DNA of 64,000 nucleotides from positions 1 through 64,000 of the forward strand of contig CAUYUJ010019896.1 in the NCBI GenBank assembly GCA_963575745.1. Direction: 5' to 3'. Shown here piece by piece: positions 1 through 12,090 of the stretch. The number at the start of each line of letters is the position of its first letter. Positions within the stretch are counted from its first letter, which is position 1. Made by a program: the position numbers and the translations under genes. Origin of the DNA: Prorocentrum cordatum (Eukaryota > Sar > Dinophyceae > Prorocentrales > Prorocentraceae). The notes beneath the pieces are model-generated. The model saw only the letters and a list, made by a program, of their open reading frames with translations, was not told where the DNA came from and searched no databases.

Positions 1-747
1 CTATCGCACTCAGAATCGTCAGGCGCGTTCGCCTGTTTAATCCATAGGTCTTAACTCGGTCTGCTAGCTGGGCTAGGTCCGCAAACCTATTCGTATTATT
101 CGAGTCATCTTGACAAACGCTCTCGGTTTTCTGTACTTAACTCGAGCTTTAGGGCAGTTACAGAGCCTATAGTCACATAAATCGATTGGGAATCATCGGG
201 CGCGTTTGTCTGTTGTATCGAGAGCTCTGAACTCGGCCTGCTGCCCGAGCTAGCTTCGCGACACTATTCGTATTCTCCGAATCATCGTGCAACGTGCTCT
301 CAATTTTCTGCACTCAACTCGTGCTGGGGGAGGGCTACAGTGCTGCGGGTCATAGAAATCGATTTGCACACATCAGACGCGTTTGTTGGACGATTCGAAA
401 GCTCAGAACTTGATTTGCTGCTCGAAACAGATTCGCGAAACTATTGTATTATTCGAGTCATTCTGAGAGATGCTCTCGGTTTTCTGCACTTAACTCGGGC
501 TGTCGGGGGGCTGCAGGGCTGGTAATCACATGAGTCGATTCGCAGACATCAGACGCGTCCACCTGTCGCATTGCGAGGTCTGAACTCGGTCTGATACTCG
601 AACTGGATTGCGAAACTGTTTGTTTTTTTTGTTAGAGTCATGGAAACTAGTCGTTCTCTGGATTATTTCCCACTCTATATACTGTCAGGAAGCTCTACGA
701 GTCCCCCGGCGGTAAGAAAGGTTGACGGTTTACCGCCGGCGCCCAGT
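1..747 (+). repeat. Type-1 hairpin-ended unit, 5' part outside window
   Basis: The segment holds about four degenerate subrepeats of roughly 180 bp. It ends in a right inverted repeat (GGAAGCTCTACGAGT near 689) and a terminal hairpin at 706-739 (10-bp stem, 14-nt loop), then CGCCCAGT. Short open frames inside it follow the repeat and are not supported as genes. Confidence 0.85.
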
Positions 748-1079
748 TGGTCGACCCGGCCAGAAAGGACAAAGTGTTAACTTTTGGGTGGTTTTGCATT
801 TTTTTGAAAGATATTTGACAATTCATTTTGAGAAAGCAGATTTTTCGCACCTGTAAACGACCACGAGGGCCTCTCTCTCTTAGTATGAGCTCTGTAGGCG
901 CACTTTTACTATCAAAACACTTGGCGGAACCATCTTCATATCGACACGAAAAAATCTTCTTTTTTTTGCGAGGAATGCTTCCAGAAGCTCTCTCTTTCGA
1001 CTTCGAGCACTCTTACGCGTGAAATGAGCTCTACGAGGTTCCCGGCGGTGACCAGGTTGACGGTTCACCGCCGGCGCCA
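748..1079 (+). repeat. Type-2 hairpin-ended unit, 5'-truncated
   Basis: This short unit starts at TGGTCGACCCGGCC, inside the type-2 consensus, and has no 180-bp subrepeats. It ends GAGCTCTACGAGGT plus a hairpin at 1042-1074. The stem is the G-C version (CCGGCGGTGA/TCACCGCCGG), a matched change on both arms relative to the A-T version at 706-739. Confidence 0.8.
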
Positions 1080-3866
1080 TATGCCTCGTAGAGCTCTGAC
1101 GGTAGAAGAGCTAGAGGAATTCGGCGACAGGGTGGAGCTAGTTGGCGAAATGTCGAAAAGGGACGCGATCATACCTTCCGCGGCCTGGCTCAGCCGATTT
1201 TGCAGTTCTAACAATTCGTTTTGGCTGCTATTTGCGCAGAGCGAAGCTTGGCATTACAGAAGTTACCTCACAAATTCTTAGTTCATTCCGTCGAAACATT
1301 CTCCCGAGCGAAGCCAGGGACCGACTTCACGTTGGCAGTCCAAAAATGCAATTTTCCAGTTTTGCAGAAAATGCCATCAGAAGCTATCTGCTTGCACTTC
1401 TAGTTCTCTCAGGCGTCTGCTTGCACTTCTAGTGCCTCGTAGAGCTCTGATGGTAGAAGAGCTAGAGGAATTCGGCGACAGGGTGGAGCTAGTTGGCGAA
1501 ATGTCGAAAAGGGACGCGATCATACCTTCCGCGGCCTGGCTCAGCCGATTTTGCAGTTCTAACAATTCGTTTGGGCTGCTGTTTGCGCAGAGCGAAGCTT
1601 GGCAATACAGAAGTTACCTCACAAATTCTTAGTTCATTCCGTTGAAAAGTTTTCCCGAGCGAAGCCAGGGACCGACTTCACGTCGGCAGTCCAAAAATGC
1701 AAGTTTCCAGTTTTGCAGAAAATGCCATCAGAAGCTATCTGCTTGCACTTCTAGTTCTCTCAGGCGTCTGCTTGCACTTCTAGTGCCTCGTAGAGCTCTG
1801 ATGGTAGAAGAGCTAGAGGAATTCGGCGACAGGGTGGAGCTAGCGAAATGCCTCGTAGAGCTCTGATGGTAGAAGAGCTAGAGGAATTCGGCGACAGGGT
1901 GGAGCTAGTTGGCGACATGTCGAAAAGGGACGCGATCATACCTTCCGCGGCCTGGCTCAGCCGATTTTGCAGTTCTAACAATTCGTTTGGGCTGCTATTT
2001 GCGCAGAGCGAAGCTCGGCATTGCAGAAGTTACCTCACAAATTCTTAGTTCATTCCGTCGAAAGATTCTCCCGAGCGAAGCCAGGGGCCGATTTCACGTT
2101 GGCAGTCCAAAAATGTAATTTTCCAGCTTTGCAGAAAATGCCATCAGAAGCTATCTGCTTGCACTTCTAGTTCTCTCAGGCGTCTGCTTGCACTTCTAGT
2201 GCCTCGTAGAGCTCTGATGGTAGAAGAGCTAGAGGAATTCGGCGACAGGGTGGAGCTAGTTGGCGAAATGTCGAAAAGGGACGCGATCATACCTTCCGCG
2301 GCCTGGCTCAGCCGATTTTGCAGTTCTAACAATTCGTTTGGGCTGCTATTTGCGCAGAGCGAAGCTTGGCATTACAGAAGTTACCTCACAAATTCTTAGT
2401 TCATTCCGTCGAAAAATTCTCCCGAGCGAAGCCAGGGACCGACTTCAGTTGGCAGTCCAAAAATGCAATTTTCCAGTTTTGCAGAAATGCCTCAGAAGCT
2501 ATCTGCTTGCACTTCTAGTTCTCTCAGGCGTCTGCTTGCACTTCTAGTGCCTCGTAGAGCTCTGATGGTAGAAGAGCTAGAGGAATTCGGCGACAGGGTG
2601 GAGCTAGTTGGCGAAATGTCGAAAAGGGACGCGATCATACCTTCCGCGGCCTGGCTCAGCCGATTTTGCAGTTCTGACAATTCGTTTGGGCTGCTATTTG
2701 CGCAGAGCGAAGCTTGGCATTACAGAAGTTACCTCACAAATTCTTAGTTCATTCCGTCGAAAAATTCTCCCGAGCGAAGCCAGGGACCGACTTCACGTTG
2801 GCAGCCCAAAAATGCAATTTTCTAGTTTTGCAGAACATGCCATCAGAAGCTATCTGCTTGCACTTTTAGTTCTCTCAGGCGTCTGCTTGCACTTCTAGTG
2901 CCTCGTAGAGCTCTGATGGTAGAAGAGCTAAAGGAATTCGGCGACAGGGTGGAGCTAGTTGGCGAAATGTCGAAAAGGGACGCGATCATACCTTCCGCGG
3001 CCTGGCTCAGCCGATTGTGCAGTTCTAACAATTCGTTTGGGCTGCTATTTGCGCAGAGCGAAGCTTTGCATTACAGAAGTTACCTCACAAATTATTAGTT
3101 CATCCCGTTGAAAAATTCTCCCGAGCGAAGCCAGGGACCGACTTCACGTTGGCAGTCCAAAAATGCAATTTTTGCAGTTTTGCAGAAAATGCCATCAGAA
3201 GCTATCTGCTTGCACTTCTAGTTCTCTCAGGCGTCTGCTTGCACTTCTAGTGCCTCGTAGAGCTCTGATGGTAGAAGAGCTAGAGGAATTCGGCGACAGG
3301 GTGGAGCTAGTTGGCGAAATGTCGAAAAGGGACGCGATCATACCTTCCGCGGCCTGGCTCAGCCGATTTGCAGTTCTAACAATTCGTTTGGGCTGCTATT
3401 TGCGCAGAGCGAAGCTTGGCATTACAGAAGTTACCTCACAAATTCTTAGTTCATTCCGTCGAAAAATTCTCCCGAGCGAAGCCAGGGACCGACTTCACGT
3501 TGGCAGTCCAAAAATGCAATTTTCCAGTTTTGCAGAAAATGCCATCAGAAGTTATCTGCTTGCACTTCTAGTTCTCTCAGGCGTCTGCTCGCACTTCTAG
3601 TGCCTCGTAGAGCTCTGATGGTAGAAGAGCTAGGGGAATTGGGCGACAGGGTGGAGCTAGTTGGCGAAATGTCGAAAAGGGACGCGATCATACCTTCCGC
3701 GGCCTGGCTCAGCCGATTTTGCAGTTCTAACAAGTCGTTTGGGCTGCTATTTGCGCAGAGCGAAGCTTGGCATTACAGAAGTTACCTCACAAATTCTTAG
3801 TTCATTCCGTCGAAAAATTCTCCCGAGCGAAGCCAGGGACCGACTTCACGTTGGCAGTCCAAAAAT
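1080..3866 (+). repeat. 350-bp tandem array (7 near-complete copies plus 2 truncated)
   Basis: Copies start at about 1081, 1432, 1786, 1848, 2199, 2548, 2898, 3250 and 3600, with spacings of 349-354 bp. The 1786 copy is cut to 62 bp and the 3600 copy to 267 bp. Each copy begins with the type-2 left end (CCTCGTAGAGCTC) and includes an internal direct repeat, CTTGCACTTCTAG, twice near its end. Copies differ by scattered substitutions. Open frames of 60-145 codons recur on both strands at the array period and shift with single-base indels (for example near 3368), so I do not regard the array as coding. Confidence 0.95.
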
Positions 3867-4739
3867 ACCTCGTAGAGCTCTTCGGCATCGATGAGCTAGA
3901 GGAATTCCGGCGCGGGGTGGAGCTAGTTGGCCGACCCGACCAAAAGAGACAATGTGATAACCTTGGGTCGGTTTTGCTTTGATTTGAAAGATATTTGACA
4001 ATTCGTTGTGAGAGCCGGTATTTTTCTCACGTGTAGTGGGTTATGCCGCGTCTGCCAGTTAAATTCTCAGGTCCGTAGCTGCAATATTACTATCAAAAGA
4101 CTTGCTGGAACCAGCTGCGTTCCGAGTCATCTTGACACGCGTTCACGGTTTTCTGTACTTAACTCGAGATTTCGAGAGCTACAGAGCTGATAATTACAGA
4201 AACCGATTCAGAATGATCCAGAGGCCTGAACTCTGTCTGCTACTCGAGCTAGGTCCGTAAAAGTCATCTTCACCAGTGATGCGGTTTTCTGTACTCAACT
4301 CAAGATTCGGAGGAGCTACAGAGCTGGTACGCACATAAACTGATTGAGTATCACCAGGCGCTTGCGTCTGTTGCATCGAGCGGGCTGAACTCGTTCTGCT
4401 AGTCGAGCTAGGTCCACAACACTATTCGTATTTCTCAAGTTCTCTTTAGAGGCGCTGTCGGTATTCTGCACTAAACTCTAGCTGTAGCACAGCTACAGAG
4501 GTGGTGCGCACAGAAACCGATACATAATCATCAAGGGCGTTTGGCTGAAGCATCTAGAGCTCTGAACAGAGTCTGCTTCTCGAGCTAAGTCCGCAAAACT
4601 ATTTGTATGCGATCGATTTTTTCGAGTTTTTTGGCTCTCGCTTGAGCTTGCTTTACGTGTTCCGAGGAGCTGGGCAAGAAAAGAGCTCTACGAGGTCCCC
4701 GGCGGTAACCAGGTTGACGGTTTACCGCCGGCGCCCAGT
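3867..4739 (+). repeat. Composite unit with intact type-2 left end; first copy of a 1,069-bp tandem duplication
   Basis: It opens with ACCTCGTAGAGCTC, the exact reverse complement of the right end of type-2 units, and carries type-1-like subrepeats internally. It ends in hairpin 4699-4731 and CGCCCAGT. The block from about 3731 to 4739 recurs at 4801-5818 with few differences. Confidence 0.85.
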
Positions 4740-4935
4740 GTCGAAAATGGACGCGATGATACCTTCCGCGGCCTGGCTCAGCCGATTTTGCAGTTCTAAC
4801 AATTCGTTTGGGCTGCTACTTGCGCAGAGCGAAGCTTGGCATTACAGAAGTTACCTCACAAATTCTTAGTTCATTCCGTCGAAAAATTCTCCCGAGCGAA
4901 GCCAGGGGCCGACTTCACGTTGGCAGTCCAAAAAT
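4740..4935 (+). repeat. Partial 350-bp array unit
   Basis: It starts directly after a hairpin-CAGT end, at an internal point of the 350-bp unit (GTCGAAAATGGACGCG), and runs to CCAAAAAT. It is the linker between the two copies of the 1,069-bp duplication. Confidence 0.8.
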
Positions 4936-5818
4936 ACCTCGTAGAGCTCTTCGGCATCGATGAGCTAGAGGAATTCCGGCGCGGGGTGGAGCTAGTTGGC
5001 CGACCCGACCAAAAGAGACAATGTGATAACCTTGGGTCGGTTTTGCTTTGATTTGAAAGATATTTGGCAATTCATTTTGAGAACTGGTGTTTTTCTCACG
5101 TGTAGTGGGTTATGCCGCGCCTGCCAGTTAAATTCTCAGGTCCGTAGCTGCAATATTATTAGACTTGCTGGAACCAACTGCGTTCCGAGTCATCTTGACA
5201 CGCGTTCACGGTTTTCTGTACTTGACTCGAGAATTCGAGAGCTACAGAGCTGATACTTACAGAAACCGATTCAGAATGATCAGGCGCGTTCGCTGTTGCA
5301 TCCAGAGGCCTGAACTCGGTCTGCTACTCGAGCTAGGTCCGTAAAAGTCATCTTCACCAGTGATGCCGGTTTTCTGTACTCAACTCAAGATTCAGAGGAG
5401 CTACAGAGCTGGTGCGCACATAAACTGATTCAGTATCACCAGGCGCTTGCGTCTGTTGCATCGAGAGGCCTGAACTCGTTCTGCTAGTCGAGCTAGGTCC
5501 ACAACACTATTCGTATTTCTCAAGTTCTCTTTAGAGGCGCTGTCGGTATTCTGCACTTAACTGTAGCACAGCTACAGAGGTGGTACGCACAGAAACCGAT
5601 ACATAATCATCCTGGGCGTTTGGCTGAAGCATCTAGAGCTCTGAACAGAGTCTGCTTCTCGAGCTAAGTCCGCAAAACTATTTGTATGCGATCGATTTTT
5701 TAGAGTTTTTTGGCTCTCGCTTAAGCTTGCTTCACGTGTTCCGAGGAGCTGGGCAAGAAAAGAGCTCTACGAGGTCCCCGGCGGTAACCAGGTTGACGGT
5801 TTACCGCCGGCGCCCAGT
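4936..5818 (+). repeat. Composite unit; second copy of the 1,069-bp tandem duplication
   Basis: It has the same layout as 3867-4739: left end at 4936, hairpin at 5778-5810, then CGCCCAGT. The left-end spacing between the two copies is 1,069 bp. Small indels separate the copies (for example a shortened subrepeat near 5564). Confidence 0.85.
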
Positions 5819-7068
5819 TGGCAAGACAAATCTCGACGGAACTTTTGATGACTTTTGCTCGGTTGAAAATTTTGTTCTCGAAATTTGACAATTCGTTAGA
5901 GCTCTAGTATTTTTTCCCGTGATATTCGATCTTATTCCCGCTCGCCATCTTGATCTCAGCTCGATCGGGTAACTTTGAAGGCCAAAAAGCACTGTGGCGG
6001 GAACGGCCGTTTCGAGTCATCTTGATACGCGCTGTCGGTTTTCTGAACATAACTCGAGCTCTAGGGCAGCTACAGAGCTGGTAAGCACAGCTTATGCATG
6101 CAGAATGATCAGGCGCGTTCGCCTGTTGAACCCAGAGGTCTGAACTCGGTCTGTGAGCCGAGCTAGGTCCGGAAACCTGTTCGTATTATTCGAGTCATCT
6201 TGACAGAAACTCTCGGTTTTCTGGTCTTAACTCGAGCTGTAAGACAGCTACAGAGCTGGCAAGCACACCTATCGCAGTCAGAATCATTAGGCGCGTTCGC
6301 CTGTTAAATCTAGAGGTCTGAACTCGGTCTGCTAGCCGAGCTAGGTCCGCAAACCTATTCGTATTATTTGGGTCATCTTGATAGGTGCCCTCGGTTTTCT
6401 GTACTCAACTCGAGCCGTAGGGCAGCTACAGAGCTCGTACTCACAGAAATCAATTGGAAATCACCAGGCGCCTTTGTTCGTTGACTCGAGAGCACTGAAC
6501 TTGGCCTGCTGCCCGAGCTAGGTTCGCAAAACTATTCGTATTGTTCGAGTCATCCTGAGAAGTGCTGTCGGTATTTCGTGCTGGGGGGAGGCTACAGTGC
6601 TGCTGGGGACAGCAATCGATTTAGAGACATCAGGCGCATCCGCCTGCGGAGACCAGAGCTCGGAACTCGTCTGCTGCCTGAATTAGGTCTGCGAAACTAC
6701 TGTATTGTTGGAGTCATCCTGAGAGGTGCTGTCAGTTTTCTGCACTTAACTCGGGCTGTAGGGGGGCTGCAGGGCCGGTAATGATAGAAGTCGACTCGCA
6801 GACGTCAGACGCGTCCGCCTGTCGCATTGAGAGGACACAAAATATTTACTATGAGTCGGAATGTTGGTAGGTCCTCGGTGTTCTCAACTTCGTCGAGCTG
6901 GAAGCTCAACGAGTCTCGGAGAGCTTAGGCTGTCGCCTTCCTGATCGTTGGATCGGTGAGGCTTCGCCTGCTCCCTATACGTCCGCTTCCTTGCTTTCGA
7001 CTAGGCTGGAAAGCCTGCACAGTCGACCGCAAAAAACCAAGGTTGACGGTTTACCGCCGGCGTCCAGT
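5819..7068 (+). repeat. Type-1 unit with a LINE tail replacing the left arm of its hairpin
   Basis: It starts at TGGCAAGACAAATC (about +72 of a complete unit). It is the filled paralogue of 10096-11236. Positions line up at a constant offset of 4,277 up to 6917, then at 4,168 after the insert, because about 119 nt of LINE tail replaced about 10 nt of hairpin. The right arm is at 7051-7060. Confidence 0.9.
6918..7036 (+). mobile_element. Solo 3' tail of a LINE-B-like retrotransposon
   Basis: This severely 5'-truncated insertion keeps only about 119 nt of the 3' tail. The tail includes the GGCTGGAAAGCC stem-loop and an ACCGC-(A)6 end; the CAAAGTCCG stretch of the other tails is missing. The A-tract abuts CCAAGGTTGACGG of the target hairpin loop. 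There is no target duplication: the paralogous empty site at 11188-11228 shows that the left hairpin arm was lost. Confidence 0.9.
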
Positions 7069-8220
7069 AATTCCGGAGCGCTGGAGAGCTAGTAGGCAAG
7101 AAAAATCTCGATGGACCTTTTGCTGACTTTTGATCGGTTGAAGATAACTCGTAGAGCTTTCCTCAGCTAGTTATAACTCGTAGAGCTTCCCTTAGCAAGT
7201 TATTGCTGGAAGCTAAGAGTAATTCCGGCGCGCTGGAGAGCTAGTTGGCAAGACAAATCTCGACGGAACTTTTGATGACTTTTGCTCGGTTGAAAATTTT
7301 GTTCTCGAAATTTGACAATTCATTAGAGCTCTAGTATTTTTTCCCGTGATATTCGATCTTATTCCCGCTCGCCATCTTGATCTCAGCTCGATCGGGAGGA
7401 TATTACTATCGAAAGCACTGTGGCGGGATCGGCCGTTTTCAGTCATCTTGATATGCGCTGACGGTTTTCTGAACATAACTCGAGCTCTAGGGCAGCTACA
7501 GAGCTGGTAAGCACAGCTAATGCATGCAGAATGATCAGGCGCGTTCGCCTGTTGAACCCAGAGGTCTGAACTCGGTCTACTAGCCGAGCTAGGCCCGCAA
7601 ACCTGTTCGTATTATTCGAGTCATCTTGACAGACACTCTCGGGTTTCTGCATTTAACTCGAGCTGTAGGACAGCTACAGAGCTGATATTTACAGGCACCA
7701 ATTCAGAATCATCAGTTGCGTTTGTCTGTCGAATCCAGAGCTCTGAACTCGGTCTGCTGCCCGATCTAGAATCGCGAAACTATTCGTATCGTTCGAGTCG
7801 CTTGCGAGATGCTGTCGGTTATCTGGACTTAACTCGGGCTTTAGGGGGCTGCATGGCTGGTAATCACTGGAATCGATTTGAAGACATCAGGCGCGTCCGC
7901 CTCTCGAATACAGAGCTCTGAACTCTGCCTACTGCCCGAACTAGGTCCGCGAAATTATTCCTATTGTTCGAGTCATCCTGAGAGGTGCTCTCGGTTTCCT
8001 GCTCTTAACTCGGACTGTGGGGGGCTGCATGGCTCGCAATGACAGGCGTCGATTCGCAGACATCAGACGCGTCCGTCTGTCGTATTGAGAGGTGAAAAAC
8101 TATTCCTATACGTCATATTGTTGGTCGGTGCTGTCGGTTTTCTCAATTTAATTCGAGTTAGGAAGCTCTACGAGTCTCCCGGCGGTAACCAAGGTTGACG
8201 GTTTACCGCGGGCGCCCAGT
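7069..8220 (+). repeat. Type-1 unit with several nested left-end fragments
   Basis: It begins AATTCCGGAGCGC, then at about 7143 and 7174 restarts with AACTCGTAGAGC left ends that abut truncated sequence without a hairpin between. Subrepeats follow. The terminal hairpin at 8179-8212 has one right-arm mismatch (ACCGCGGG). Confidence 0.8.
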
Positions 8221-9906
8221 TGCTGGAAGCTTAAGAGTAATAACTCGTAGAGCTTCCCTTAGCTAGTTATAGCTGGAAGCTAAGAGTAATTCCGGCGCGC
8301 TGGAAAGCTAGTAACTCGTAGAGCTTCCCTTCGCAAGTTATTGCTGGAAGCTTAAGAGTAATTCCGGAGCGCTGGAGAGCTAGTTGGCTTGAAAAAAAAG
8401 AACTGAAGTTTTCACAACTTTTGGTCGATTGAAAATTATGTTCTCGAAATTCAACAATTCGTTTCTGCTCTAGTATTTTTTCCCGTGATATTCGATCTTA
8501 TTCCCGCTCGCCATCTTGATCTCAGCTCGATCGGGTATTTTTGAAGGTCAAAAAGCACACTGGCGGGATCGGCCGTTTCGAGTCATCTTGATACGCTTTG
8601 TCGGTATGCTGTGCTTAAATCGAGCTGTAGAACCGCTATAGAGCTGGTCAGCACAGCTATCGCACTCAGAATCATCAGCCGCGTTCGCCTGTTGAATCCG
8701 GAGGTCTGAACTCGGTCTGCTAGCCGAGCTAGGTCCGCAAACCTATTCGTATTATTCGAGTCAACTTGATACGGGTTCTCGGTATCTTCTCTTTAAATCG
8801 AGATGTAGGGCAGTTACAGTGCTGGTAAGCACAGCTATCGCACTCAGAATTATCAGGCGCGTTTGTCTTTTGAATCCATAGGTCTGAACTCGGTCTCCTA
8901 GCCGAGCTACGTCCGCAAGCTATTTGTATTATTCGAGTCAACTTGATACGCATTGTCGGTATTTTCTACTTAACTCGAGGGGAGCTACAGTGCTGGTCCG
9001 CACATCTATCGCGCTCAGAATAATCAGACGCATTCGCCTGTTGAATCCATAGGTCTGAACTCGGTCTGCTAGCCGAGCTAGGTCTGCAAACCTATTCGTA
9101 TTATTCGAGTCAACTCGATACGCGTTGTCGGTATTTTGTTCTTAATTCGAGCTGCAAGCACACCTATTGCACTCAGAATCATCAGGCGCGTTCGCGTCGA
9201 ATCGATAGGTCTGAACTCGGTCTGCTAGCCGAGCAGGTCCGGAAAACTATTCGTATTATTGGAGTCATCTTGACAAACGCTCTTGGTATTTTCTGTACGT
9301 AACTCGAGCTTTAGGCAGCTACAGAGCCTACAGTGACAGAAATCGATTGAGAATTATCTGGCGCGTCGTATCGAGAGCTCTGAACTCGGCCTGCTGCTCG
9401 AGCTAGGTTCGCGAAACTATTTGTATTGTCCGAATCATCGTGAAAAGTGCTCTGAATTTTCTGCACTCAACTCGTGCTGGGGGAGGGCTACAGTGCTGCG
9501 GGTCATAGAAATCGATTTGCACACATCAGGCGCGTTCGTTGGTCGATTCGAGAGCTCAGAACTGGGTCTGCTGCTCGAAACAGGTCTGCGAAACTATTAT
9601 TTTATTCGAGTCATCCTGAGAGATGCTGTTGGTTTTCTGCACTTAACTCGGGCTGTAGGGGGGCTCCAGGGCTGGTCATCACATGAGTCGATTCGCAGAC
9701 ATCAGACGCGTCCGCCCGTCGTATTGAGAGGTTTGAACTCGGTCTGATCAGACGCGTCCGCTTGTCGCATTCAGAGCTAAAAAAATATTCACTATGAGTC
9801 AGAATGTTGGTAGGTGCTCTCGGTTTTCTCAACTTAAGTCGAGCTTGGAAGCTCTACGAGTTCCCCGGCGGTAACCAAGGTTGACGGTTTACCGCCGGCG
9901 CCCAGT
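8221..9906 (+). repeat. Type-1 unit, long form
   Basis: It starts at TGCTGGAAGCTT (about +28), with additional left-end fragments at 8240 and 8311. Seven or so subrepeats follow. It ends in hairpin 9865-9898 and CGCCCAGT. Confidence 0.8.
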
Positions 9907-11236
9907 TGGCTCGAAAAAAAGAATTGAACTTTTCACAACTTTTGGTCGGTTGAAAATTATGTTCTCGAAATTTGACAATTCGTTAGAACTCTAGTATTTT
10001 TTCCCGTGATATTCGATCTTATATAACTCGTAGAGCTTCCCTTAGCTAGTTATAGCTGGAAGCTAAGAGTAATTCCGGCGCGCCCCAGAGCTAGTTGGCA
10101 AGAAAAATCTCGACGGAACTTTTGATGACTTTTGCTCGGTTGGAAATTTTGTTCTCGAAATTTGACAATTCGTTAGAGCTCTAGTATTTTTTCCCGTGAT
10201 ATTCGATCTTATTCCCGCTCGCCATCTTGATCTCAGCTCGATCGGGTAACTTTGAAGGCCAAAAAGCACTGTGGCGGGAACGGCCGTTTCGAGTCATCTT
10301 GATACGCGCTGTCGGTTTTCTGAACATAACTCGAGCTCTAGGGCAGCTACAGAGCTGGTAAGCACAGCTTATGCATGCAGAATGATCAGGCGCGTTCGCC
10401 TGTTGAACCCAGAGGTCTGAACTCGGTCTGTGAGCCGAGCTAGGTCCGGAAACCTGTTCGTATTATTCGAGTCATCTTGACAGACACTCTCGGTTTTCTG
10501 GTCTTAACTCGAGCTGTAAGACAGCTACAGAGCTGGCAAGCACATCTATCGCAGTCAGAATCATTAGGCGCGTTCGCCTGTTAAATCTAGAGGTCTGAAC
10601 TCGGTCTGCTAGCCGAGCTAGGTCCGCAAACCTATTCGTATTATTTGGGTCATCTTGATAGGTGCCCTCGGTTTTCTGTACTCAACTCGAGCCGTAGGGC
10701 AGCTACAGAGCTCGTACTCACAGAAATCAATTGGAAATCACCAGGCGCCTTTGTTCGTTGACTCGAGAGCACTGAACTTGGCCTGCTGCCCGAGCTAGGT
10801 TCGCAAAACTATTCGTATTGTTCGAGTCATCCTGAGAAGTGCTGTCGGTATTTCGTGCTGGGGGGAGGCTACAGTGCTGCTGGGGACAGCAATCGATTTA
10901 GAGACATCAGGCGCATCCGCCTGCGGAGACCAGAGCTCGGAACTCGTCTGCTGCCTGAATTAGGTCTGCGAAACTACTGTATTGTTGGAGTCATCCTGAG
11001 AGGTGCTGTCAGTTTTCTGCACTTAACTCGGGCTGTAGGGGGGCTGCAGGGCCGGTAATGATAGAAGTCGACTCGCAGACGTCAGACGCGTCCGCCTGTC
11101 GCATTGAGAGGACACAAAATATTTACTATGAGTCGGAATGTTGGTAGGTCCTCGGTGTTCTCAACTTCGTCGAGCTGGAAGCTCTACGAGTCTCCCGGCG
11201 GTAACCAAGGTTGACGGTTTACCGCCGGCGTCCAGT
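9907..11236 (+). repeat. Type-1 unit; empty paralogue of the 5819-7068 unit
   Basis: A truncated start (TGGCTCGAAAAA) is interrupted near 10022 by a new left end (AACTCGTAGAGC). From about 10097 it is nearly identical to 5820-6917. Its hairpin at 11195-11228 is intact and carries no LINE, so it serves as the pre-insertion reference. Confidence 0.9.
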
Positions 11237-12090
11237 AATTCCGGAGCGCTGGAGAGCTAGTAGGCAAGAAAAATCTCGATGGACCTTTTGCTGACTTTTG
11301 ATCGGTTGAAGATAACTCGTAGAGCTTTCCTCAGCTAGTTATAACTTGTAATTGCGTTGCTTTCTTCATGCTTGTGTGTTCATGCATGCACGCGTGTCGA
11401 ATAAGAGCTTCGCTTGATGGCCACTTGTTGCATGCATTAATGATTGAGATCGCCTCGCGTGGTCTTTTTGTTTGTTATTGGGACTGCCTCGTGTGGTTAT
11501 TCAGTGCATCTTTATTCAGTGCAGCCATGGCTGTAATGCTTGTATCTCATTTGTTCTTCTTTTCCTCACTTTATCTCTCATTGAGCTCTAACAATTCAGT
11601 GTGTGCATGTTCAGTCCCTGGGCAGGTCTCCTGGCTCTCTTGTCGCAGTCTTAGTCTTGCCTCTTCAGTGTTCTCACTGTTGTAGGGTTTAATTTTAGTT
11701 CCACCTCATCAGTTTCATTTGACACGTTTGATCGCCTTGAGTGGTCTCCAATTGATTTGTTTTGCTGGGTGCTTCCTTCACTTTCTTGATCGTTCCGACG
11801 TGCCTGTTGATTGAGACGTACTGTGGCCTCAAAGAGGTTCGATAGTATTTGATCTCCTTAATTCATCACTTCACATTTGACGTTGAGCATAAGACTCTTG
11901 TCATACCGCGGGTTGTACAAGCGTATTTCGGAGAGCTTAGGCTGTCGTCTTCCTGATCGTCAGGATCGGTGAGGCTTCGCCTGCTCCCTATACGTCCGCG
12001 TCTTTACTTCCGACTAGGCTGGAAAGCCTGCACAGTCGACCGCAAAGTCCGCAAAAAACCAAGGTTGACGGTTTACCGCCGGCGTCCAGT
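11237..12090 (+). repeat. Type-1 left-end fragment filled by a retroposon
   Basis: About 110 bp of unit left end (AATTCCGGAGCGC, then a left end at 11314) runs into the retroposon at 11346-12058. The far side is only the right half of a hairpin (12059-12082), so the sequence between was lost or never copied. Confidence 0.8.
11346..12058 (+). mobile_element. LINE-tailed retroposon, copy 1
   Basis: The insertion is about 713 bp and nearly identical to 36980-37693. Its last 190 bp match the 3' region of LINE-B, including the stretch encoding the LINE-B C-terminus (TGTACAAGCGTATTTCGG) and the terminal ACCGCAAAGTCCGCAAAAA. The upstream 500 bp are not LINE coding sequence; a 105-codon hydrophobic frame in it (11368-11685) has no recognisable domain. 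It looks non-autonomous, using a LINE 3' tail. The 5' junction is inside a unit left end, and the 3' junction is at the hairpin loop. Confidence 0.85.

Noticed and set aside
1801-1830. Hammerhead ribozyme core near AGCTCTGATGG
   Set aside because: The CTGATGA and GAAA core bases are not both present and no fitting stems were found.
1080-3866. CRISPR array
   Set aside because: Repeats of 350 bp without short unique spacers, in a eukaryotic context; no cas genes.
9907-9925. TTGGCTCGAAA in unit starts as a spliced-leader relic
   Set aside because: Only TTGGCTC matches, upstream bases do not, and sister units read TTGGCAAGAAA.
11368-11685. 105-codon hydrophobic ORF in the retroposon as a gene
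   Set aside because: It is present in both near-identical copies only by recent descent, lies in a 3'-UTR-like region and has no recognisable motif.
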